A stretch of 24,204 nt of DNA. It comes from Saccoglossus kowalevskii (Eukaryota; Hemichordata; Enteropneusta; Harrimaniidae). The translations under genes and the position numbers were made by a program. The notes under the pieces are model-generated. The model saw only the letters and a list, made by a program, of their open reading frames with translations. It was not told the DNA's origin and did no database searches. Positions 1-12,600 of this stretch are shown piece after piece; positions within the stretch are counted from its first letter, which is position 1, and each line of letters opens with the position of its first letter. The stretch covers positions 339,991 to 364,194 of the forward strand of contig NW_003140811.1 of NCBI RefSeq assembly GCF_000003605.2, in the 5' to 3' direction.

Positions 1-478
1 TGACTCATGTTTAAATGAGTCAACAGATTCTTTATACCAGATGTCCAATTATAAGATGTTTAAATTATCTAAATAAATGCCAAGTCTATAGGCTTCTGAA
101 AGAAGTGTGTTGTTCTTTGTTTGTTTTATTTTACACCAATATTTAATTTTTTGTTTTATACTAGTAATAGCTAATGGATATCTTCCTAGTTCTAGTAGAC
201 AAGCAAGATTGGTAGCTTTGCTGTTTACTCTTAAAAGAGATTTACAGAATTTTACATGCAATTTTTCCATAGGTGTTGTCAAACTAAAGAAATCTTTTGC
301 CTGGTTGTTGTAATCAGTTGACCATATTTCACTGCAATAGAGCAGTATTGGTCTTACCACAGCATCAAACATTTTTATATGTACTTTTAATGGAACTGCA
401 GTGTCGGAATACAAAATTTGTTTCATTTTGAAATAGGCTTTTAGAGCTCTATTTTTCAGGTCCTCTTGGGCTCTGTAT
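1..478 (-). mobile_element. Non-LTR retrotransposon (LINE) remnant, C-terminal part of reverse-transcriptase polyprotein
   Basis: Minus-strand translation gives FDAVVRPILLYCSEIW, then KFCKSLLRVNSKATNLACLL and LGRYPLAITSIKQKIKYWCK. This is the usual arrangement after the catalytic core in animal LINE ORF2 proteins (PILLYGSEIW, K-x-LLG, ELGRYPL). A longest open stretch of 125 codons (49-426) extends upstream in frame to about 478, where a TGA ends it. The catalytic core and the endonuclease are absent, so it is dead. It lies in a CFAP54 intron on the same strand as the gene. The family (L2/CR1-like or other) is not resolved. Confidence 0.75.
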
Positions 479-513
479 CACAACTATGCTGTTTATATAT
501 ATTATATACATAC

Positions 514-661
514 CTGTCCTGGGTAATAAGGACCTTGATCGCATAATTTATCACTGAATAATGCCCCATCCCTAGCACTGACATCCACGTTAATAAATAT
601 ACCACCAAGACACATCCGTAGTAACACAGGTGAAGATACGGACACAGTGTAATAGTTCAAC
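514..661 (-). CDS. CFAP54: CFAP54 coding exon 25 (last in window)
   Basis: Completes codon 1147 and runs to residue 1196: NYYTVSVSSPVLLRMCLGGI, then GALFSDKLCDQGPYYPGQ. Acceptor TTTTTAG, donor GTATGT, ends in phase 0. The following intron contains the LINE remnant and leaves the window. Confidence 0.88.
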
Positions 662-3600
662 CTAAAAACACAGACAATAAAACAGACAACTAAGAAGTAG
701 AAACGAACTACTGAGCTCCCTTATCTGTTAAAACTGAAACAGAGACCTGCTTCAGTTTGAATCATGTGCCTTTCACATTTTTTGGCATTTTTCTGTAATG
801 TTTGCCACACATGATAGAATGAGAAATAGTTTGTTTTCTGTCTCAGAGAATGTGTCATTCAAATCAACCTTTAATGCATGTATTTAAAAGCATTATTTAA
901 TAATCATTAAATGTTGAACATATTTCTTGTTGTCAGGGTATTAAATAATCTTAGTACAAAAAAAGCTTGAATTTTGATATGAGATGATACATTATAAAAA
1001 TATTGTTATTATAATGTCATAATATTTTTCATTATATTCAATAGAAATTTCCCATAATGCATTGTACATATACTCAGTAGTGCAAAATTTGAATTCTGTT
1101 CAAATTCGCTTCACTGAGGAGTACATAAATAAATACAATTTTATGTAAAGTGTGCTTGATACTAACTTCTTTAAAGTGAGCCTAAAGTCCTGTTTTGCCG
1201 TGTCTATTGTCACCTCAGCATTTTGTGGGGGTGCTGGGGCAACAAAATGCTGCCATAGAACATCACACGCAGTCTGAGCTATGGAGTAACACTGTACTTG
1301 ATATGCGGCCTGTGAAATGAGAAGACAGAGACAGTCAGGAGAGACAAATGCTTTCCAACAACCAAGTAATTAATTAGTATTCAATGCTGCATGTACTTGA
1401 TGATCTCTGGCAGCTCTCATTCAAAAAAGCTCATTCATTTGACTACAAAAGATCACTAATTGGTAGTCCACATTGGTATTCATGTCCAGCCTTGTAAGTA
1501 ATATTTTGTATTTAACTGACCTGGTGATAAAACTACAATGTAATGTGCAAATCAACCACACAATGCCTTTCATATTTAATGACCTATTAAATCATAGCTT
1601 TCATTCATAATTGAAATCGAACATTGTTTCATGCAACACGTCTTAATGCGAGACATAATGCCTTATATGAGTTTGCACAAAGAAAGGTGCTTTTAGTTCA
1701 GCACGTTCTATTTTTTCGCTTGATGCTGCAAGGGAAAGCCAACAAGAATCTTGTGCTGGCAGTATTGAAATAACAACACTAAAAACAAAAATTAGACCAA
1801 TAAACACAATATCCAAATCTTATGTACAAGTTCATTGGAAAAACAAAAACACTGTCAACACCATGAGATAAACAGGAAGATGACAAATCATGACTATACA
1901 CAACTTAAACTCACCTGACTGAGAAAAGCCCATGCCATGAGCACAGGCAATGGATGAGAGGCTAGTATGGGCTTACTTGTATCACCAATACTATCACCAA
2001 TCAGTTTACCATCTGATGTGTATGCTGCTACTGCAAAGACGTATCTCTCACTGGGTGAGAGACCAGATACAGACAACTCACAGTCATATGCTGGCACCTA
2101 CAATAACAATAATCAATGTAATTACAGGGTGACAATTTGATGATTCTTATGATAAATATATTTTGCAAAATTTCAACATTTAAAAGGTATACAACGCATA
2201 ATTATAAAATTGTTTTTTTTAATCTCATAATAGAAATAAATCATAATAGTTGTTAATTAATTTGTGATTTAACACCAGTAATACTCTGCACTAAATATTG
2301 AAATGTAATTTTCATAAATTTCTTGGCAGACAACCACCTAAATGAAATGGCTGCCATATTTAGAAATACAATACCTGATTTCCAGTGCCGGGTAGGAAGT
2401 AATCATTGAGACGGACTTTGACGTTACTACCACTAGCAGTACGAGCAAACAAGCGGTACCAAGCAACCTGCAAAATTATAAAAAAAATTAATGCTACTTG
2501 TTTAATCATTTATTTGCTGTTTTTCTTATTTCACAGATGACTAATACACATACATATTATAACAACAACAATGTACCATATATAAACGGCCATCTTACCT
2601 TTTCTGCAGGATTAAAGGGAGCAGGCTTGAAAACCATCATGGAGTCAGTTCTACAGAGCAACAACGGCGCAGGAGGTGCACCAGACTCCCGTACCACGCC
2701 AGGTTCTGTATTCTGAGTAAACAATTTGTATTCTTGATCTTGAGCCTTTGTTATTAGATTCATCGCCTCCTACATAGTGAAACATCAATTAAGATAGAAC
2801 AGTTCAATTTACATTTTGTTATTGTTAGCAATGTATATTTATTACAAATCTTTTATATATTCTCGAAATTCATTTCCGTTAATATTGAGGTGTTTTTTAT
2901 TTCACTGTTTTATGTACATTGTCTGTGTAAACAAACACAATCATTATCAAATGAGCCATCTCTCACATAAAATTGCAGACATTCAAGACAGCACCACACC
3001 AGTTTATCAGAAAGTTATATAAGAAGCGTGTTTTTTTTCTGTACACACATAATTGTTATATTTACTCTTGTTTGTATTTAAGTTCTAATGCAATAAAGAG
3101 TGCCCAAGTGTGTTAGGCGTCATCTGGTCATTTGGTCATGATTATCGTCTTTTGCATGGAGAGCAACGACAAATTCTCCCCACCCACATAGATAGAACAT
3201 TGATGCAAAGAAACAATCACTAGTAAACATAACAGCATGGCAAACCTGTAATGTTGGTTGTAGTTCTTTGGAAGAGGCACCATCTCGGAAGGCACTTAAA
3301 GCCTTCTGCATGTAGAACAAAGCTTTAGATATGAGATTCTTGTTACATCTGTTAGAAAGCTCATCAACATTCTCAATATAACTACTTGAGTCGCTTGATA
3401 TCTACAGAGGAGCAGAAAAGACAATGATAGAATTCACAATCAATTGAATATAAAACCAATGAAATACTCAGTATATAATGTAAATACATAGTGTTTGTTT
3501 TAATGATTTTACTGGGCATTATCCCATGTGATTAACTATTATGCCATGTGACTATTATGCCATGTGATTAACTATTAAATATGTTTAATTTGTATGGCAT

Positions 3601-6600
3601 TGAAATAATTTCTCAAGCTTTGTTCAGTAAAACTTTTTGGGGATTTACAACAAATCAGAAAAATCACAGTAAAGTTATGCAACTAGGATTGAAAATGTTT
3701 TATTTGATCTCTTTCATGTGTTCTAAAATCATATCAGTTCTATTTTTAGTAAGATCTTGTAATGGTGCCAAACACTATACCTCTTTGCCTTTTCTGGACT
3801 TCTTAGACTTGGAATCTGACTCTGCACTTTTCATGGCGGCTAATTTTAGACACACACGGTGATACATGAACAAAAGTTCCATGTGCAGATCCATGATTAG
3901 GTTACGCACGGCATCTGGATCATCCGGAATCTTCTCCGTGGATGTATCTTTATCTTCAGAATCCATACAGACGTTCAAATGATCACGAAGTTCCTAAAAA
4001 GTAAACAACATTGAGAGTTAACCTTCAATAACATAGCATACAATCTGATGCTGAGTGAAATAGCTGATAAACAAATATGCAGTGAATCTTATCATTCTTA
4101 TAGTTATTAATGTTAGCGATTTGATAATTCATAAGGAAATTATGGAGATGAAACTTTGTGATAAATTTATTCTCATAAATCTGAATGAAGTGCTACAATG
4201 CTACATCTTCATTATTTGTTCTAACATATAAAATTTATCTTTTCGGAAGAGTACTTCTCAGCGTGGAAGATACCTTACCTTGACCCACCCAACATCAGCA
4301 ATAGATTTACCATCGGTCAAAGCCACAGCCGCCCGAGCATCAGAAATACCTTGTAAAGCCCTCTCTAGTATATCTCTTGCCAGCAGAAGTTGATCTTTGG
4401 CTGATTGTTGTAAGATAGTTAAAGAATACATTGATGTGGGTGGTCTACCTGTGTCTCTACCTTCACTGGTGATGCTCTTAGTTGGGGACTTGCCACCTGC
4501 AGAGTCTGCAAATGTAAAGATTCATCGTAAAACAACTGTAATCTAGCTCTAGACGAGGAAAAAGTCTTATAGTGTTGGCAACACAATATAAATCAAGGAT
4601 GTGTGCATCAAGCAAAGCACTTCCTGTAAAACACAAACTCATCAGATTTGTTGCGAGCAGATGATAAAAAAACTAGACCCTTAGATGCAAAAGAAGAAGA
4701 TGCTGTAGAAGAAGCAAGAAAACCCAAGGACTTGTTTTTTGCCCTCTAATAGTGTTCCATTATCATCCATCATTGCATCTAATCAACTGATCTATGTAGC
4801 CATGGTAGATGTATACTTGCGGCGTCATGGGCTGCATTATCCACTCACTTTGGTTTGTAGATAATACTAGCCTAGCCTACAAACAAGTGATATCAGGTGA
4901 TAACCTCATACAATACCTTTAGCAGCACCTGAGGAGACTGACTGCTCATCCATATCAGCTGACATCCTACCAGTCATGGAAGCTGAGTCACCAACACCAC
5001 TTTTACTTTTACCTTTCCCTACAGACATATTATAATTTGGCAAGATTTAGTAATGATTTATCAACATATATTGCAAAATATAGAAAAACCTTTGCTTTTG
5101 CAGCTACCTCAATAATATTCAAGTATAGTAAAATAAACAGAAAAGAAACATCTAAATCTGAGTTATTTTAACTGAACACTACCTAATGCAACTTGACTCA
5201 CTGGGTATGCATTCAAGTTTTATGAATCAATTTGCTGCACTGGTACACTAGGGTGGTTGACTAGAATAATAATGTACTACTAACCAGACTGTGCTCGTTC
5301 TGGTGTGTCAGTACTGGCATTGTTTTCCAACACCAGTGCCAGCCTCAGAGCCACCTCGGCGGTAACCGCAGGGTCTACCAGAGATATACCACACCAATAC
5401 ATCACTTCATGCACTATGCTGAGAATATGCACCCACTGTTAAGAAAATCAAACAATTATAAATATTGCACATAAAATACACAAGAATCTGTTTAGTGTCT
5501 TTGTCAAAGTCAGTCTCTAGTGAGGGTAAAAAGAGGGTGATGAAAATACAAGTGTACCTTTCCAGGGTTGTCCATTCGTTGTAAGTATTTACCGCTATCA
5601 GAAGCACCAGTCTGGAATTTCTGAAATGTGTTTTTGCACTTATTCCACAAAAATAAGGTAGCATCAACAATCATGTCTCTATCAACAGTAACCTAAAGAA
5701 TGCATTAGAATAGTATGGTATTAGTATTAGTTTTAGAAATCTTGATTGAAACATTAAAATAAGTTTTTCATAAAATATAGCTATTCTTTCAGCAGCAATC
5801 ATGGCAGTATCTGTTCAATGGGAAACTGAAAAACTGTAATGTGTTTGTACGTATCTCAGATTTACCATACATTTTCAGTATTTCATCAAACAAATACTGC
5901 CCTGTTTGTAGCCAACAAAACATAAAACAAAATTATTCAAAAATGCTATCTACATTGCTACTTTAAAATAGGTTTGAAATACGACTCACCCCTACAGGAT
6001 CATGTACGCATGAATTGAGTAACTCAGCTAAGTTAATCATATCATCATGATGCGACACAATTACAGATTTCTGAGACGCTTCACGAAAAAAAAAAAGAGA
6101 ACCGATATCAAAATTTTTTTACAAACATTGAAGAGCTTTTTAAAAACATGAAAATATATGAACTACCGATTGTGTGTGTGTACGAAGATGTCAACGATAT
6201 TATTGTATCACTGTGCCATAACAAGAAAAAACTGATTCAACACTAGATTTGATGATCATATAGAATTGAGAAAAAGTGTCATACTGATAGAGAATTTAGT
6301 TCTAGATACAAATGTCGGTGACAGTGCATGAGACAATGCATGCAGTATTCACTTATGTGCAATAATAACTTTAATTTTGAGATACGTTTGTTTTCTCCTA
6401 GCAATAATTTATATACTAGTTTTTCAAAATACTATCAATCTAAAAGATTCTATTTTTTTTTCTGACTAACCTTGAGTAGGAGGTGGTGGTAGGCCGATCT
6501 CACTCTGACTACTCTCATCGGCATGTGAGACAGTCTTCTTGTATTTTCTGCTAGGATTCAATGGTTCCATCGCTAGTAAGATTTCCAGGGCTTTCTCGTC

Positions 6601-9600
6601 AGCTGCGTAATATGGATCTTGCATTTCCTATAGGAGATAATAATGTTTATTACTCAACACCTAAAAATGTAAGATCAGATAATGTTTTGAATCATGTGAG
6701 CCGATAAACTTAGATGTACATTCTACTGCCTTATAAACACAGAATTATTAATGACAACAATTTATGGCAATAATTTTGAAGAAGTTTACAGAATGTTTTT
6801 TAGGGGGTGGCAATTAGGGGATCTATGCTTTGGGTATTTTAATATATAAATCAGAAATACTTCACTCAATGTTGGTTTGATAGTTATAAGTAGTACACAA
6901 TATATTGAGTCATTAACAATATATAAATGTGGGCTTCATGAGGGTTGATATATTGACAATAAATTCCTTGATTGTTTGTTTTTATAATCTAGTATTGAGC
7001 AGTGCTAAGCAATATTGAAATGACAACAAATGACATGTGGATCATGCTTGTGATGTGTTGAAAAAATATATAAACTCTTATATTAAATTTTACATGTAGC
7101 TTTTATCATTATCAATTGTGTCATCATAAAATAGTCTTGTGGAATCATTTTGTGATTCTATTTTATGCGTGTTCTTACAATTTTATGCTCTACCTATACA
7201 TTCTATGTTATCGATAAAGAGCCATTGCTCGTAAAGTCAAGTTATTTTTAATACCGGTAGTTACTTAGGACAACGATTACCAAATATTATCTACTGTGTA
7301 ATAATAAATGTTTCTTTTCATCAAAAAATTACTGATATATCAACTTGGCTCAAACCATAAAATATTAAATTCTGTTGAATTCTGACCCAAAAAATGGAAA
7401 CACTTGAGTAAGGTAAATTATACATGCATATGCTATGTTATATTGACTTACTTTAATATGCTCCAATGCCAGCTCTACTAAGGCATCAAAGGTATCCCAC
7501 TGTTCATAATTATATGACCATTTTATAAACTTGACCACACTGTGTAACGATATCCCATCTTCTCCTCGCGTTGCCATTTCAATCAGACTTCTTCTACTTT
7601 CTGCGAGTCCCAACAGAGTAGGTTCGGTCGCTTGCTGGGGACTGCGAGGTGAGTGGCCACCTCCCCCTGTAATCCAATAAATTCAAGTGTAGTAATTGGA
7701 TGTCACACCGTATATCACTGTATATGTATATAACTATTCAGGTTCATGGGCAGCTGTTATATCAACATTATGAGTTCCACATAATGCAAGTTGAAATTTT
7801 CATTCAAAACTACAAAAAAACATGATATATACCTGAAATAAGTTCTACACCAGCAAAAAACAGTTCTGAGAAGACGTCCAATATATGGTCATCTGAATCA
7901 GGAGCAGCAGGACCAGTCAGTAGCATACGGCGAGTGCTATCCGCGATGGTCTCCAAGATAGCTAGGAATTGTGCCGCACTGCCCTCAAACATGTCGGCCA
8001 AGAGTTTCTCAGCTGGAGTGCGGGGCCAGGGGAGCTGTCAAATCAGAAATGTTGGACTTGATTATAAAGTCATCTCTGCAGTTTGCAATTAAAAACGAGC
8101 ATGCAAAATAAAACACAAATAATAAATTCGAGTAAGAGTACATAACGATATAGTATCAGACACTTGGGAAGGAGGTGGGGCCTGGACTGATCAATCAGCT
8201 TGGCACTGCAACAAACAAGTACAACTGCAATGAAAACAGTGGGAAATAGCACATGCAAAGATATGTACATGGAGATAGTGGGGTCTGAAACCTGCACAGA
8301 ACTAAGATGACTATCACAAGTTAGTAAAAAAACTACGGGCATTTACTAACTCTAATCAAGTCTAAACTAAACATTGTACTTTTAAACTGTTAGTACTAGA
8401 TTCAGCATAATAAGCATTTTTGTTAATTTAATAAGCGTCACCTTAATTCCTCTCGTGTTAGCTCACCTAGTGGATACGTTAGCATAGAAAATAAAATAAC
8501 CCGAAAAAACTGCCCTGTGACCATTTTACTCACGTTCCCATGCTTTTTCACAAGCTCGTCTCGCCTCTGTTTAGCAGTCTTACGCCAGACAAGACGGCCG
8601 TCATTCGCAATAATTATGGTAGGGGCATTACGACCACCGACATGCTAATTAAGGATATGTTAAAATAAATGAACAAAAACAAACACACAAGCAAACACCC
8701 AAGAAAAAAAAAAAGCATGCAAAAATATTATAATTGGGATGATTTCAAAAAGGTTAGTTCGGGTTTAATTAACTAGTGCAAAGCTAGAACTCACTTCCCC
8801 CATTAATTGAAAATATACTATCTTTTCTAGTTGCTTTTCAAGATCACTAAGTTCAGTTTTCTTTATAAAGGGTAGCAGAAGATAGTATAAAACAAAAAAA
8901 AGAAACTTACAACAGTTTACATACAAGTTTAATATTAGTATTATAAACATACAAGTAGATAGAATGACTGTGCAGTGAGGTGTATAATGATATTACATGG
9001 AGTGGGCCATGTGATACAGCATATTGTAAATTTTAAAATGATTGATATTATACTGGCTGAAATGAATGACTGAATTAGTTAGTTCAGTGCAGTCTGTTAG
9101 TCAGTCGATGTCAAACTCATCAGGGCAGAGTTTATATTACAGCTGACTAAATGTGATTATATTTTCTTTAAGTTGTGTCTTGGTGGTTGCTAGAACATAA
9201 AAGTGAGTGATAAAAGTTCTCTAATAAGACAAGATTTCTAGTTATTAATAATAACAGCGTGATTTAAATATATTTCCTGTGTGCATTTGTGAAATTGAGA
9301 ATTTCCAGTTTCAGCGTCGATGAAGAATGTGCATTTTTCAAAATACAACAATTATTCACTTCTGATTTGAGACTAACCAAGTCAGTCCACGCCCATATAT
9401 AGAAGAAGCAATTTTAGTTTACAAGGTATAAAACAGGTAAGGGTGAAACTGAAAATTCTTAAAGTATATGAAATCATCTCCTTGCGCCCACAACAAAAAA
9501 ATGACACCTCCAGTGACTGACAGACCCAGGTAGACATATCTACAAGATACAGCTACAGAGCACCTTTTAGTTCAGTCAGTCACTAGAAAGTAAAATAAAT

Positions 9601-12600
9601 ACAATGTACATTAAAGCTTTACTGGCATGACATGTAATTTCAATTGATTTCACATATCTACATGATACTGAATTTCACCATAATTAAAAACGACGACAGT
9701 AATCTTCATAACAGGACAGCTTTATTTAATTATTTAAATATTAAACACACTGGGTAATGATAACATGACAGTTAGTCCACGCAGGATTTATATTATTCAA
9801 CAGATAAATGCAGCCACCAAATGGTTTCCCAAATGTTTTACCGTACGACATTTATAAAAGTGAACCACACCTTCCACCATTATATGTATACACACACTCC
9901 CACCACCGATAATAATGAACAGCTTTAAGTGTAGTGAAACAATCCCAGAAATGCATAGCACCAAACACGCAAATTTTACCTTCTCGATGGGTCTATATCA
10001 TATGTTTTGTTTTTATTTCATGCATTTTCATGCTAACCCACTGTAATGGTTTTAACAAATACCACCTCAGTTTTCTCTACTTACAGACTGAAAATCCTTC
10101 AAATTACTTCTCGTCTTAGGTCTGAGTAGACCCTTTGGTTTCTTTCTTGTATCAAAGACAGCACGTTTGTAGACCATCACTCCGACCTATGGTAGACAAA
10201 TCGGAGTGCATATTTATTTCTAGAAATAAAGGCAAACACTACTGAATGACAATACAACATTGTGGCGTTCATGGCACACAGCTAGCCCTTGTTTTGATAT
10301 ATCTAAATCGATATACTGTAAAAGGATTAATTATTAACTGGGTTTTAATTTTGCTAATTTCGCTGACTGAAAAATGCGCTAAATTAAAACCCAGTGAATA
10401 TGTAAAATTTAGCATAGAACTCATTATCTAAATGATAAAACCGTGAATTTAAAACCCACTGAATATGCCTGAAATGGTAAATCAGCGAAATTTAAAACCA
10501 GTAAAAAAATTAGTCATTTTACAGTATACACCTGGTGGCATTGGATCAATCTAGAAGTTTCTGTATTGATCTAGATGAGGAATGCTTAGATGCTTAAACT
10601 GGGTCTCACTTTGGATCGATATAAAGCATGGGCACCTGAGGTACAGCAAGAAAATGAAAGGTACATGCCTAAAAACAATATTAAATAGGATACATTTGTA
10701 TTGTATTGATTGGTAGTCAATAATTACATATTTGTGGCATAATTGCTTAAAAAATTTTTTCATCAAAAGTACACATATTTGTTGAAATTTACCGTCATAT
10801 GACATAATTGCTTAAAAATTTTTAATCAAAAGTACACATATTTGTTGAAATTTACCCTGTCATATGACATAATTGCTTAAAAATTTTTAATCAAAAGTAC
10901 ACATATTTGTTGAAATTTACCCTGTCATATGACATATGTGGCTGGATAAAAGCCCGGTGTGGAGATGACACAAGGCAGATAGAAACTATCAAGCAATGGG
11001 CAAGGACAGACCCATGCTTATATCAATATTGCTGCATTTTTATACAGATTGTAGTTTATGAATATAATAGAAATAATCTGTGGATAAGCACGGGAAATCT
11101 ACTGAATTCTTATATCGAAATTAATAGGACTAAATTTGTAGTACATGTATCTGCACTGCAAGTGTTCCATAACATCAGTTTAAATTTTACCATACATATG
11201 ACCAGCAAGGTCTGCCAGCTAAAAACTTTATACATTTCAGTTCAAGGTGAAGCAAACATGCATCAATGAGATGAAGCATCATGCAAGCAGTGAAAAAAAA
11301 AATCACCTTTACAGCAGCTTGTCTGAAGATCGATTCACATTCTAAGCTTCCAGGTGCAGAGCTAATCTTTTCCAACTGACTCAATTCATTGATCTTATTC
11401 AGAGCTCTCCTCGCAAACATCTGTGAAAAACAAATTAATGTTTACTGATCTCTTATAGTATTAAAATTGCTTTTAATGGACATCAAGAAAATTATGTGAT
11501 TTACATGTGTATGTAACTTGCTGTTGAAAATCTCTTCTATACATATACAGATATAGAAGATATCAATTCAGCTCGACAGTTCAACATTTTGTTACTGAAA
11601 CATCAATTGAAAGCCTATCAAAGGCACAGCCAATACAATATTGAGTGAATAAGAATACGTCTTCAAACAGGTGGACCATGTTTTTTCCTGGTGACAACTA
11701 TAGAATATTTCATTGCATTTAGATTAATCTACGTAAACCATGTTTATAATAATTATTGGCTACATTGTCTCTGACCTTCTTTGAGTCAGTGAGTGTTATC
11801 TAAACATTACTTTATTTTGGCTCATTTAATTGAAAATACAAACGATGTAACCATTCATTTGTTGAACTGCACTGATTTTCACTGTTGTGAATCGATATGA
11901 ACAATTTGGTACTTAATGAAGAGTGAAAACACTATGACTAGTAGAAGTTACATCGCTCACCTCAGCATGTTGTGGTGCTTTAGAATCATAATAACACTGA
12001 CACACAGCAGTGTACAAAGTGGTTCTCCACAACAAATACTTGAGACTCAGCAGAGGTATGGAGCTCTCCATGCACATACACGCCCACAACAGATACTCCA
12101 ACACCTGAAGAATGAAAACAAGTTATTGCTGCTGTACAAGATATCATACTACAAGGCTGAGACTATATAATATTGGTTTATGTGGTTTGTTACAGAATTA
12201 TCACTGCCTCACCTGTGCTGAGTGTCCTAATGTCATTAAATGCCTGGAAACGCTGTAGATATGAATGGTACCTGGTCAGGAAGAACGATAAATATAAATT
12301 TAATTTAGAAACTACAAGATAATGAAACAAGTTTAAACACTAATTATAATAATAGATTATTTCAACATAATAAAAATAACATCCATGGTAGACTGATATC
12401 TCAATGATAAAATTATGATGATAGTGTAGAATGCAGATACCGGTATATAGTCTCATCGTAGGAACACCATTAGTAATTGCACATGCAATAAGCCTTAGAT
12501 GACAAATGGCCGCCAAGTTGAGAGGGAGAGAGAGCCATGAGACTTGTTTCTATCCCTCAAATAGTGTTCCAATCCCTACTGTTCTAAGTACCTGTACTAT

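Noticed and set aside
4590-4701. Possible additional CFAP54 exon after the minus-strand acceptor TTCTTCTACAG
   Set aside because: Open for about 30 codons in the right phase, but no donor keeps the frame, and exons 17 and 18 already join in phase 1.
5990-6071. Use of the nearer AG (CTCAG) as the exon 14 acceptor
   Set aside because: It brings an in-frame TGA within nine codons; the AG seven bases upstream (gene sense) keeps the frame open.
8070-8342. 90-codon hydrophobic minus-strand open frame as a membrane protein
   Set aside because: Lies wholly in a CFAP54 intron, without splice sites, homology or a credible promoter.
10907-11269. 120-codon plus-strand open frame in a CFAP54 intron
   Set aside because: It begins inside the 65-bp tandem array, has no recognisable domain, and runs antisense to a proven gene.
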